From an uncultured Phascolarctobacterium sp. (lineage in GTDB: Bacteria; Bacillota; Negativicutes; Acidaminococcales; Acidaminococcaceae): a stretch of 21,681 nucleotides of DNA. Location of the stretch: contig NZ_CAJMEH010000030.1 in assembly GCF_905212365.1 (NCBI RefSeq), positions 1 through 21,681 on the forward strand. The letters are read 5' to 3'. Both the position numbers and the translations under genes were made by a program. Below the pieces are notes generated by a model that was not told where the DNA came from, did not search any database, and saw only the letters and a program-made list of their open reading frames with translations. This document shows, in pieces, positions 6,053 to 13,361 of the stretch. Each line of letters begins with the position of its first letter. Within the stretch, counting starts at the first letter, position 1.

Positions 6053-6409
6053 ATGACCGAGAAAGATATTAATAACGAAGAATTGGCGGCTATGCAGGAA
6101 GAAGCCGAAGAGGTGGACGTAGTTGTTCTGACCGACGAGAACGGCAACGAAAGCTATTTTATGGAAGAAATGGTTATTCCTTACAACGGCAAGAACTTTG
6201 CCGTACTGGTAGGCATCGATGACGACTGCTGCGAGGATGAGGAATGCGATTGCCATCATCACGAAGAAGATGAGGACGACGATGTCGCTATTATCGCCCG
6301 CATCGATTTCGACGAAAATGGCGAGGCCGTTTATGTTGGTCCGACCGACGAGGAATATGAAGCAGTTTCCGAGCTGTACGACCAGTATTGTTCTGACGAA
6401 GAAGAATAA
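6053..6409 (+). CDS. DUF1292 (YrzB-type) protein with a Cys/His/Asp-rich insert
   Basis: 118 residues, strongly acidic. The DUF1292 core is seen as VVLTDENGNESYFMEEMVIPYNGKNFAVL (about 24-52) and VAIIARIDFDENGEAVYVGPTDEEYEAVSELYD (78-110). Between the two halves lies an unusual stretch, residues 56-77, with Cys59, Cys60, Cys65, Cys67, His68-70 and many Asp/Glu residues, which looks able to bind metal. The family has no firmly known biochemical function. ATG 6053 follows AGAGGTG and is preferred to an upstream in-frame ATG at 6035. It has its own promoter and terminator although it sits inside the conserved ireB-ruvX-DUF1292-mltG order. Confidence 0.9.
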   Translation: MTEKDINNEELAAMQEEAEEVDVVVLTDENGNESYFMEEMVIPYNGKNFAVLVGIDDDCCEDEECDCHHHEEDEDDDVAIIARIDFDENGEAVYVGPTDEEYEAVSELYDQYCSDEEE

Positions 6410-6414
6410 AAAAT

Positions 6415-6441
6415 TGCCGGACTGCGGTCCGGTATTTTTTT
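6415..6441 (+). terminator. Rho-independent terminator after the DUF1292 gene
   Basis: CCGGAC (6417-6422) pairs with GTCCGG (6427-6432) around TGCG, extended by flanking pairs, then TATTTTTTT. It lies six bases after the stop and partly insulates mltG. Confidence 0.9.
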
Positions 6442-6481
6442 GCGCTGGTGTAATTTAAAGGCGAGTGGTGAAGATTTGCTG

Positions 6482-7513
6482 ATGGATTTGGAAAAGCTGA
6501 AGGATTTTTTGCGCACGAAATGGTATTATGCTCTGGCTGGCTGCGCGGTAATGGCGCTGCTGGGCTTTGTGGCGATGATGCAGGCGCGCGGCGATAATAA
6601 GGATTTTGCTGCGCCGGGCTCCCATTTGATTATCATTAAGGAAGGCATGACGACGGCGGATATCGCCCGACTGCTGCACGAAAAGCAGCTGGTCCGCGAC
6701 CCGGCGGCCTTTCGTTACGAGGCCAGCTTTAAGGGACTGGCGACTAAGCTGCAGGCGGGGCCTTACCAGATAGAGGGCGGCTTGAGCAATAGTCAGATAG
6801 TGGACGTGATGGTCAAGGGGCATATTACGATGGCGCGCTTTACGGTGCCGGAGGGTTATACTATCGCTAAGATTGGCCGTAAGCTGGAGGCGGAGGGCCT
6901 GGGCAGCGCTGCTAAGTTCATGGCTGCCGCTAAAAATTACGCTCCCTACGCTTATATGCAGACGGACGATGCTAATGTGCTGTACAAGGCCGAGGGCTTT
7001 GCCTTTCCTGCGACCTACGATTTCCCGGTGGGCGCAGGCGAGGACAAGCTGCTGGCGATTATGGTGCGGCAGTTTGATGTCGAAATGCAAGAGTCCGGCG
7101 TCGCCAAGCAGGCGGCAGAGCAGGGAAGAAACTTGCGCGACGTGGTTAATCTGGCGGCGATGGTGGAGCTGGAGGCGGTGTATGCCGAGGAGCAGCCGCG
7201 CATTGCCGGAGTCTTTTTAAGGCGTTTGGCAATCGGTATGCCGATTCAGTCCGATACGACGATTCAATATATTCTGGGCGAACAGAAGGAAATAGTTACC
7301 TTTGCCGATACCAGAATAGATAATCCTTATAATACCTATCAGCGGCAGGGCTTGCCGCCCGGCCCCATCGGCAGCCCCGGCCTGAGCGCCATTAAGGCGG
7401 CGCTGGCGCCGGAGCAGCATGATTACTTGTACTTTGTGGCGGAAAAGGACGGGCATCACCGCTTTACTAAATCCTATGCGGAGCATTTGCGGGCTATCGA
7501 GGAAATTGGCTGA
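6482..7513 (+). CDS. mltG: Endolytic murein transglycosylase MltG (YceG-like)
   Basis: 343 residues. A short cytoplasmic N-terminus and one membrane anchor (about 15-34) precede an extracytoplasmic LysM-like part (about 48-115) and the YceG catalytic domain. Family landmarks are EGFAFPATYDF (171-181), VNLAAMVELEA with Glu229 at the place of E. coli catalytic Glu218, RIAGVFLRRLAIGMPIQSD, and the C-terminal GLPPGPIGSPGLSAIKAAL. The enzyme cleaves nascent glycan strands and is thought to release them near the synthase. ATG 6482 is chosen so that the anchor follows directly; a GTGGTGA site about 10 bases upstream is weak, and an earlier in-frame ATG (6440) lies on the terminator. It is the yrrL counterpart of the Bacillus order. 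Confidence 0.93.
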   Translation: MDLEKLKDFLRTKWYYALAGCAVMALLGFVAMMQARGDNKDFAAPGSHLIIIKEGMTTADIARLLHEKQLVRDPAAFRYEASFKGLATKLQAGPYQIEGGLSNSQIVDVMVKGHITMARFTVPEGYTIAKIGRKLEAEGLGSAAKFMAAAKNYAPYAYMQTDDANVLYKAEGFAFPATYDFPVGAGEDKLLAIMVRQFDVEMQESGVAKQAAEQGRNLRDVVNLAAMVELEAVYAEEQPRIAGVFLRRLAIGMPIQSDTTIQYILGEQKEIVTFADTRIDNPYNTYQRQGLPPGPIGSPGLSAIKAALAPEQHDYLYFVAEKDGHHRFTKSYAEHLRAIEEIG

Positions 7514-7532
7514 TGCTTAACGGAGGAGTTTC

Positions 7533-8780
7533 ATGGCTAAATTAACACAAAAGCCGGAGCTGCTGGCTCCGGCAGGCAATATGGAAAAAGGCAGAATGGC
7601 TCTTTTATATGGTGCGGACGCTATTTACTTAGGCGGTAAAATGTTCGGCCTGCGAGCCTTCGCCAATAATTTTGAGCTGGACGAAATTGCTGAAATAGCG
7701 GCTTATGCCCACAGCTTGGGTAAAAAGGTGTATGTGACGGTGAATATCTTCGCCCATAATGAGGACATTGCCAAGCTGCCGGATTATCTGCGGGGTTTGG
7801 AGCAGGCCAAGGTGGACGCGCTGCTGATCAGCGATATCGGCGTGTGGGCTACCGCGCGTCAGGTAGTGCCAAAGCTGGCGCTGCACGTCAGCACCCAGGC
7901 CAATACGACGAATTTCGCTGCCGCACAGGCTTGGGAGCAGCTGGGAGCCGAGCGCGTAGTGCTGGCTCGCGAGCTGTCGCTGGGCGAAATAAAGGAAATC
8001 AGCGCTAAAACCTCGGTGGAACTGGAGGCCTTTGTCCATGGCGCTATGTGCATTTCTTATTCGGGGCGCTGTCTGCTGAGCAGCTATCTGACCGGGCGCG
8101 ACGGCAACCGCGGTGCCTGTACGCAGGCCTGCCGCTGGGAATACGATATGTATAAGCTGGCCGAAGGCAAACGTCCCGGCGAATATTTTGATTTGGAAGA
8201 GGACGAGCGCGGTACCTATGTCATGAATTCCAAGGATTTATGCCTTATTGAATATCTGCCGCAGCTGATGGACGCAGGCGTATGCAGCCTGAAAATTGAA
8301 GGGCGCATGAAGAGCGTGCATTATGTGGCGACGGTGGTCAGCGTGTACCGCTGGGCTATCGACGCCTGCTGGCAGGACAGGGAACATTACAGCGTGCCGC
8401 CGGAGTGGATAACCGAGCTGAACAAGGTATCCCACCGCCAGTATACGACGGGCTTTGCTGTCAGCAAGCCCGACCATAACGCGCAGGTCTATACTTCTTC
8501 AAAATACGAGCAGACCCATGATTTTGTCGGCATTGTAACCGGCTATGACGCTGCCAATAAGCGGGTATATTTTGAGCAGCGCAATAATGTTAAGGCAGGC
8601 GAGCCCTTGGAGCTGCTGCAGCCCGACGGCCGGCTTTTGCCTTTTACCCTTAAGGATATGCAGGACGCGGACGGCGCGGCCATCGACTGCGCGCCCCATG
8701 CCCAGCAAAAATTTTCGGCATACAGCGCGACAGAGCTGTTGCCCTGTAGCTTATTACGCAGAAAGGTTGTCAAAGAATGA
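7533..8780 (+). CDS. U32 peptidase-family protein, TrhP/YrrO-like
   Basis: 415 residues. The U32 signature EAFVHGAMCISYSGRC (165-180) is followed by GNRGACTQACRW, and KDLCLIEYLPQL supplies another cysteine (237). Cys173, Cys180, Cys196/200 and Cys237 are suited to the [4Fe-4S] cluster found in the RNA-hydroxylation members. The N-terminal PELLAPAGNMEKGRMALLYGADAIYLG is typical. Despite the peptidase name, members in this neighbourhood (Bacillus yrrN/yrrO, E. coli TrhP) are needed for 5-hydroxyuridine at tRNA wobble position 34 using prephenate. That role here is inferred from synteny and the cysteines. The C-terminal about 80 residues form the barrel-like domain common in the family. ATG 7533 follows GGAGGAG; the 3' end overlaps the next gene by four bases. 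Confidence 0.92.
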   Translation: MAKLTQKPELLAPAGNMEKGRMALLYGADAIYLGGKMFGLRAFANNFELDEIAEIAAYAHSLGKKVYVTVNIFAHNEDIAKLPDYLRGLEQAKVDALLISDIGVWATARQVVPKLALHVSTQANTTNFAAAQAWEQLGAERVVLARELSLGEIKEISAKTSVELEAFVHGAMCISYSGRCLLSSYLTGRDGNRGACTQACRWEYDMYKLAEGKRPGEYFDLEEDERGTYVMNSKDLCLIEYLPQLMDAGVCSLKIEGRMKSVHYVATVVSVYRWAIDACWQDREHYSVPPEWITELNKVSHRQYTTGFAVSKPDHNAQVYTSSKYEQTHDFVGIVTGYDAANKRVYFEQRNNVKAGEPLELLQPDGRLLPFTLKDMQDADGAAIDCAPHAQQKFSAYSATELLPCSLLRRKVVKE

Positions 8781-9019
8781 GCGATAACGACCCTGGACCT
8801 CACAGTATGATCTACGCTCAGGTAGCGCCTGAGCATATTGCCGACGTGAATTGGATTATGGAGGGCTACGAGCATCTGGCGATGGTCAGCACCGTCGACA
8901 GCAGCAGCGGCCTGATTAAATTCCACGTAACGCCCGATACCTATTTCGATACTGTGGATATCATAGAAAATATGCCGTTTAAGGTTGAAATTCTTGAAAG
9001 TTTTGCCAATGAGTGGTAA
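8777..9019 (+). CDS. DUF4911 family protein
   Basis: 80 residues. It begins inside the U32 gene with an ATGA overlap, so it is very likely translationally coupled. The sequence has no membrane segment or cysteines. Its pattern (AQVAPEHIADVNWIMEGYEHLAMVST, later FHVTPDTYFDTVDIIENM) suggests a small alpha/beta domain, and I recognise it as the DUF4911 group that follows U32 genes in related bacteria. Function unknown; coupling to the U32 protein hints at a joint role. Confidence 0.82.
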   Translation: MSDNDPGPHSMIYAQVAPEHIADVNWIMEGYEHLAMVSTVDSSSGLIKFHVTPDTYFDTVDIIENMPFKVEILESFANEW

Positions 9020-9033
9020 AATAAAAAGGCAGT

Positions 9034-9047
9034 GCCTAGCGTTAGGC
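9034..9047 (+). repeat. Small hairpin in the gap before the M24 peptidase gene
   Basis: GCCTA (9034-9038) pairs with TAGGC (9043-9047) around GCGT. No T-run follows, so it is not a terminator. It lies in the 56-base leader between the DUF4911 stop and ATG 9076; purpose unclear. Confidence 0.35.
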
Positions 9048-9075
9048 GCAACTATAAAGAAAAGAGGGATGGTTA

Positions 9076-10149
9076 ATGACGCGCATCAATAAGGTTTTGG
9101 AAATCATGGCCAAGATGCAAGTGGACAGTGTCATTATCAAGGATGTCACTACCATCCGTTATCTCACCGGCTTTACCGGCGATTCCAGCCTTTTGTATTT
9201 AGACAGGCAGCAGGGCGTGCTGATTACCGACGGACGCTATACGGAGCAGGCCCGACATGAAATGAAGCTGTTCAAGGTGCGGGAATATGCGCCTGTGAAT
9301 GGAAGGAGCATTTGGGAGGCGGCAGCCGGATTGGCGCGGAAGTCTGGCTCCCTGGTGATTGGCTTTGACGGCGCCTGCTACAGCTATAACGATTACGTTA
9401 CCTTGCAGGAGCTGGTCGGGGAAACGCCTTTGGAAAGCGTAGATTTGAGCGCTATCCGCATGATTAAGGATAAGAAGGAGCTGGATCTTTTGGTCAAGGC
9501 GTCCAGCATTGCCGACGAGGCCTTTAGCAAGCTTTTGGACGATATTCAGCCTGGGCGCACGGAGCGCAGCCTGGCCGGACGTTTGGAATATTATATGCGG
9601 GCTTTGGGCAGCGAAAAAACTTCCTTTGATACCATTGTGGCCAGCGGCGCGCGCAGCGCTTTGCCCCACGGCATGGCTTCGGATAAGGTAGTGGAAATAG
9701 GCGATTTTATTACCTTCGATTTCGGCGCCGTGTATCAGGGCTATCATTCGGATATGACGAGGACGCTGGTTTTGGGCATGGCTAATTCCTGGCACAAGGA
9801 GATTTATACCATTGTGGAGGAAGCGCAGCTGAAAGGCTTGAAGGCGGCTCAGGCCGGGATGACCGGCAGGGAGCTGGACGCTGTGGTGCGCAAGGTCATT
9901 ACCGACTGCGGCTATGGCGATTATTACGTACACGGCACGGGGCACGGCGTTGGTTTGGAGATTCACGAAATGCCCAATATCAACAAACGGGGCGCAACAG
10001 TACTGCAAACCGGCATGATTTTTACTATTGAACCAGGTATATACATTCCCGGCAAAGGCGGGGTTCGTATAGAAGATACTGTTGTTTTGACTGAGGAAGG
10101 GGCGCGTGCCTTAAACGGCGTCAAAAAGCAGCTTATTGAAATTGTCTAA
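9076..10149 (+). CDS. M24 family Xaa-Pro aminopeptidase
   Basis: 357 residues: creatinase-type N-terminal domain (about 1-125) and pita-bread catalytic domain (about 135-350). The dinuclear metal ligands are visible: Asp215 in FDFGAVYQGYHSDMTRT, Asp226 in the same block, His290 in HGTGHGVGLEIHEMP, Glu319 in FTIEPGIY and Glu333 in GGVRIEDT; His198 in LPHGM is the usual active-site histidine. It removes an N-terminal residue preceding proline from peptides in the cytosol. The ATG follows GAGGGATGG. It is 26 bases upstream of efp, the same pairing as in many Firmicutes, and the two are probably cotranscribed. Confidence 0.94.
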   Translation: MTRINKVLEIMAKMQVDSVIIKDVTTIRYLTGFTGDSSLLYLDRQQGVLITDGRYTEQARHEMKLFKVREYAPVNGRSIWEAAAGLARKSGSLVIGFDGACYSYNDYVTLQELVGETPLESVDLSAIRMIKDKKELDLLVKASSIADEAFSKLLDDIQPGRTERSLAGRLEYYMRALGSEKTSFDTIVASGARSALPHGMASDKVVEIGDFITFDFGAVYQGYHSDMTRTLVLGMANSWHKEIYTIVEEAQLKGLKAAQAGMTGRELDAVVRKVITDCGYGDYYVHGTGHGVGLEIHEMPNINKRGATVLQTGMIFTIEPGIYIPGKGGVRIEDTVVLTEEGARALNGVKKQLIEIV

Positions 10150-10175
10150 TTTTTAAATTTATAGGAGGGCTTCCA

Positions 10176-10733
10176 ATGATTTCTACTAACGAATTTAAAA
10201 CTAACGTAACCGTAACCATCGATGGCGACGCCTGGCAGGTTGTTGAGTTCCAACACGTAAAACCGGGTAAGGGCGCTGCTTTCGTTCGCGCTAAAATGCG
10301 TAACCTGTGCACCGGCGCAGTGGTTGAGCGTACCTTTAACGCAGGCGAGCGTATGCCTAAGGCTCGCATCGACCGCCGCGAAATGCAATACCTCTATGAA
10401 TCCGACGGCATGTATGTATTCATGGATAACGAAACCTATGAACAAACCGAGCTGAGCAAGGAAACTTTGGGCACCGCTCTGAACTTCCTGAAAGAAAACA
10501 TGGACGTTAAGATTATGATTTACGAAGGCCGCGTACTGGGCGTTGACCTGCCGAACACCGTAGAGCTGACCGTTGTAGAAACCGAGCCCGGTATTAAAGG
10601 CGATACCGCAACCGGCGGCAGCAAGAACGCTACCATGGATACCGGCTATGTCGTTAAGGTTCCTCTGTTCATTAACGAAGGCGACGTGCTGGCTATCGAT
10701 ACCCGCACCGGCGATTATATTTCCCGCGCGTAA
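10176..10733 (+). CDS. efp: Elongation factor P
   Basis: 185 residues, the standard EF-P length with three beta-barrel domains. EF-P binds between the ribosomal P and E sites and relieves stalling at consecutive prolines. The loop VKPGKGAAF places Lys32 at the tip, the residue modified in many bacteria (in Bacillus with 5-aminopentanol). No EpmA/EpmB-type modification gene is in the window. The C-terminal domain ends with the family motif GDYISRA after VPLFINEGDVLAIDTRTG. ATG 10176 follows AGGAGGG. Codon use is more biased than in neighbours (many CGT, GGC and CTG codons), fitting high expression. Confidence 0.98.
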   Translation: MISTNEFKTNVTVTIDGDAWQVVEFQHVKPGKGAAFVRAKMRNLCTGAVVERTFNAGERMPKARIDRREMQYLYESDGMYVFMDNETYEQTELSKETLGTALNFLKENMDVKIMIYEGRVLGVDLPNTVELTVVETEPGIKGDTATGGSKNATMDTGYVVKVPLFINEGDVLAIDTRTGDYISRA

Positions 10734-10745
10734 GCCGTACTGTAA

Positions 10746-10773
10746 GGCTGTGTTCGCCGCGAGGCGCGCAGCC
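10746..10773 (+). repeat. GNRA-capped hairpin in the efp 3' untranslated region
   Basis: GGCTGTG (10746-10752) pairs with CGCAGCC (10767-10773); inside, after a TT bulge, CGCC/GGCG is capped by the tetraloop GCGA (10759-10762). No T-run follows directly; the real terminator is 34 bases further on. It could protect the transcript 3' end. Confidence 0.6.
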
Positions 10774-10806
10774 AAACGATTAATTTTATAGTGCTGTATG
10801 TTAAAA

Positions 10807-10836
10807 GCCCGAGCTCTTGGAGTTCGGGCCTTTTTG
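10807..10836. terminator. Bidirectional terminator between efp and the secretin gene
   Basis: GCCCGAGCT (10807-10815) pairs with AGTTCGGGC (10821-10829), nine pairs including one G-U, followed by CTTTTT on the plus strand. Read on the minus strand the hairpin is followed by TTTTAA, so it can end both efp and the convergent secretin gene. Confidence 0.9.
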
Positions 10837-10883
10837 GCATATTGAGGGGAATTTTTTCTTTGTAATTGCAAAGCGAGCCTTTT

Positions 10884-11981
10884 TCATGCTTCTGTATTTT
10901 CTTCCTGCTCTAAGGCAGTATTATAAATTGCCGGGGACGCGCCCGCTTCCGTAATGTGGGGCGTTAAAAGCAGCAGTACTTCTACCTTGCTGCGCTTTTT
11001 GGTGCGGCTCTTAAAAAGATTGCCTAAAAGCGGCAGGTCGCCTAAAAATGGCACCTTTTGCAGGGAGTTTTGCTCTTCTTCGTTAATGAGGCCGCCTATA
11101 ACCAGAGTTTCGCCGCTGAACATACGCACGTTGGTGTCGGCCGTGCGGCTGGTAATGCGGTAATTGCGCAGCTCGCTGATGAGTACAGGCGTGCTGACTT
11201 CGGTATGTACCTGCGCCGTGACCATGCGGCCGTCGCTGCTGACAAGGGGCGTATATTGCAGCTTAATGCCTGCGTCTAAGTATTCCGTAGACATATAAGA
11301 GCCGCTGTTGTCGTGCTTTTCCGTCTGTACGGGAATGTGGTCGCCGATAAAAATACTGGCTTCCTTGCCGGGAATGGTGATGATGCGCGGCGTGGCAAGT
11401 ACTTTAGCCTTGCCCTGGCTGATAAGCGCATTTAGCGTGGCGTTGAAACGAAAGGCGTAGCCGCGCCAGAATTTAAAATTGCCGTCGTAATTATTGCTGG
11501 CTGTGTCCGTGTCATCGTCGCTTTCATAATTGCCGCGCCGGGGGATGGCGTCCCAGTTCCAGTTGACGCCCAGGCTTTTATTATGCTCCCGGCTGACGGC
11601 GATGATTTTTGCTTCCAGTGTTACCTGCCTGCTGGGTATATCCAGCTGGCGCAGTATACCGGATAGCTTTTGCTGTTCCTGTGGCGTACCGTTGAGCAGC
11701 AGGCTGTTAGTTATGGTATCCACGCTCAGCTGACCCTTGAATAAACTTTTTAGGGCGTCGGCAGCTTCGGCGGCCTTAGCGTAGCTGAGAGCGTAAAGCT
11801 GTAAAACGGGCGGCTCCGATAGCGCAGCGGGAACAGCGGGGCCGGAGACTGGCTGGCGCAAAGCGGTTGGCGCTAAAAAGGGATTGCGAGGGGCAGGCTG
11901 CGCAGAACAACACAAAGGCGCTTCTAAGAGTAGCAAGCAAAATGTTGCCAGCAGTATCAGCGGATGTAATGATTTTTTCAT
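10884..11981 (-). CDS. Short secretin (type II secretion / type IV pilus PilQ-GspD family)
   Basis: 365 residues, shorter than most secretins. A signal peptide is likely (KK then a hydrophobic run to about residue 27). A proline-rich linker is followed by one small N-domain (about 58-114, with the VDTITNSLLLNGTP pattern) and the secretin core (about 118-342). The C-terminal signature VPFLGDLPLLGNLFKSRTKKRSKVEVLLLLTPHI is canonical. Secretins form ring channels in an outer membrane, so this gene is good evidence that the host is diderm. Only one N-domain is present instead of the usual two to four. The ATG has AAGGAGAAG upstream. It is transcribed divergently from the ATPase genes that would power the same machine. 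Confidence 0.9.
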   Translation of the reverse strand: MKKSLHPLILLATFCLLLLEAPLCCSAQPAPRNPFLAPTALRQPVSGPAVPAALSEPPVLQLYALSYAKAAEAADALKSLFKGQLSVDTITNSLLLNGTPQEQQKLSGILRQLDIPSRQVTLEAKIIAVSREHNKSLGVNWNWDAIPRRGNYESDDDTDTASNNYDGNFKFWRGYAFRFNATLNALISQGKAKVLATPRIITIPGKEASIFIGDHIPVQTEKHDNSGSYMSTEYLDAGIKLQYTPLVSSDGRMVTAQVHTEVSTPVLISELRNYRITSRTADTNVRMFSGETLVIGGLINEEEQNSLQKVPFLGDLPLLGNLFKSRTKKRSKVEVLLLLTPHITEAGASPAIYNTALEQEENTEA

Positions 11982-12022
11982 GGCTTCTCCTTTATGGGTA
12001 ATGTAGTCGATGCATCCATTAC

Positions 12023-12051
12023 ATTGTAACGTAAGATAAATTTCTTGGCAA
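12023..12051 (-). promoter_or_regulatory. Promoter of the secretin gene
   Basis: On the minus strand: TTGCCA (12051-12046), a 17-base spacer and TACAAT (12028-12023). It would start about 35 bases upstream of the secretin ATG. The -35 box lies in one arm of the inverted repeat shared with the ATPase promoter. Confidence 0.65.
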
Positions 12052-12106
12052 GATAAATTTAAGAAAAATTAGAAAATTTAGATAAATATCTTGCCAAAAG
12101 AAATTT
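12038..12106. repeat. Inverted repeat spanning both divergent promoters
   Basis: Arm one (12038-12055) reads AAATTTCTTGGCAAGATA. Arm two (12087-12106), read in reverse complement, is AAATTTCTTTTGGCAAGATA, identical but for two extra T. The arms are 31 bases apart and each carries the TTGCCA -35 box. Arm one also contains the small palindrome CTTGGCAAG. Confidence 0.75.
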
Positions 12107-12118
12107 TTCTGTTAGAAT
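12091..12118 (+). promoter_or_regulatory. Promoter of the GspE/PilB-type ATPase gene
   Basis: TTGCCA (12091-12096), a 16-base spacer and TAGAAT (12113-12118), mirroring the secretin promoter. The start would be near 12125, about 55 bases before the ATG. Confidence 0.6.
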
Positions 12119-12179
12119 GGTAGTGATGGCGCTATCGCCGCGGCACAGGAAAAATAATATTGACGGGAGGAAAAGATAG

Positions 12180-13361
12180 ATGGAAGTGAGCAATACAGGA
12201 AAATTAGCGCAGCAGCTGTTATGGCAGGCTGTAGAGCTGAGGGCCAGCGACGTACATGTGGAGCCGTTGGAGGACGGCGTGTGCGTGCGCATACGGGTGG
12301 ACGGATTATTACAGGAATTATGCCGGTTACCCATGAACCAATATAGCACGCTGCTGACTCAGCTCAAGGTGCAGAGCGGTATGGATATCGCTGAAAAGCG
12401 CGTGCCCCAGGACGGCCGTTGGCAGCTGTACGATGGGAACAGGCAAATCGACTTGCGCCTTTCAACCTTGCCGACAATTAACGGGGAAAAAGCGGCCATT
12501 CGTATTTTACATAAGGAGCAGCAGCTTTGGGCTTTGTCGGAGTTAGGAATGGACGAGATTAATTATCGCTTGTATCAAAATATGTACAGAGCCGCTAACG
12601 GCCTACTTCTGCTTACGGGACCGACGGGCAGCGGCAAAACTACTACGCTGTATGCAACGCTGCGGGAATTGCAGCAGGACGGGTTGAATCTAGTGACTAT
12701 TGAGGATCCGGTAGAATATAAGCTGTCCGGCGTTAATCAGGTAGCGGTGAACCGTAAGGCCGGACTTGATTTTGCGGCCGGCTTGCGGGCGCTGGTACGG
12801 CAGGACCCTGATATCATTATGCTGGGTGAAATACGCGACCGGGAAACTGCGGCGATGGCCGTACAGGCGGCGCTGACGGGACATCTGGTGCTGAGCACCC
12901 TGCATACTAACAGCGCCGTAGGAGCGGTGGCGCGTTTGCTGGATATGGGAGTTGCGCCCTACCTTTTGGCAGCCGCCTTACGGGGAGTGCTGGCCCAGCG
13001 CTTGGTGCGGCGCGTCTGTCCGTATTGCAGCGAGGAATATACGCCGGAAGCTGCTGAACGGCGTTATTTGGGGGATGTTGCCAATAGCATAGCTGGCTTG
13101 CGCCGCGGCAGGGGCTGTGAGCATTGCCGGCATAGGGGCTATTGGGGAAGATTGGCGGTGCAGGAGCTGTTGCCGGTGGAGGAAAATTTAGCGGAGCTTA
13201 TCAGCCGCCGGGCGGCGCGTGCCGAGCTGCTGCAGGCAGGAGCAGCCAACGGTTGGCGCAGCCTGTACGCCGATGGCCGGGCTAAGGTATTGGCAGGTTT
13301 GACAACCGTGGAAGAACTATGGCGCGTAGGAATAAGGGAGGAGCAGGCTTATGCTGGATAA
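12180..13361 (+). CDS. GspE/PilB-type assembly ATPase lacking the N-terminal domain
   Basis: 393 residues of cytosolic hexameric ATPase that would drive pilus or pseudopilus assembly. Seen: Walker A GPTGSGKT (147-154), Asp box VTIEDPVEY (172-180), Walker B IIMLGEIRD (212-220), His box STLHTN (239-244), and the tetracysteine zinc site C280-x2-C283 and C313-x2-C316 typical of GspE/PilB rather than PilT. The protein starts straight into the N2-like domain (LRASDVHVEP at about 20-29). It therefore lacks the roughly 150-residue MshEN/N1 domain of full PilB, which contacts the inner-membrane platform or binds c-di-GMP. ATG 12180 follows GGGAGGAAAAG. Its 3' end overlaps pilT by 11 bases. Confidence 0.93.
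   Translation: MEVSNTGKLAQQLLWQAVELRASDVHVEPLEDGVCVRIRVDGLLQELCRLPMNQYSTLLTQLKVQSGMDIAEKRVPQDGRWQLYDGNRQIDLRLSTLPTINGEKAAIRILHKEQQLWALSELGMDEINYRLYQNMYRAANGLLLLTGPTGSGKTTTLYATLRELQQDGLNLVTIEDPVEYKLSGVNQVAVNRKAGLDFAAGLRALVRQDPDIIMLGEIRDRETAAMAVQAALTGHLVLSTLHTNSAVGAVARLLDMGVAPYLLAAALRGVLAQRLVRRVCPYCSEEYTPEAAERRYLGDVANSIAGLRRGRGCEHCRHRGYWGRLAVQELLPVEENLAELISRRAARAELLQAGAANGWRSLYADGRAKVLAGLTTVEELWRVGIREEQAYAG

Noticed and set aside
9199..10871. Long minus-strand open frames opposite the M24 peptidase and efp
   Set aside because: Both are antisense to conserved genes, and the second also runs through the efp terminator.
12038..12106. Sigma-54 promoters in the TTGGCA-containing arms
   Set aside because: No GC dinucleotide at the required distance after GG in either direction, whereas sigma-A type -10 boxes fit well.
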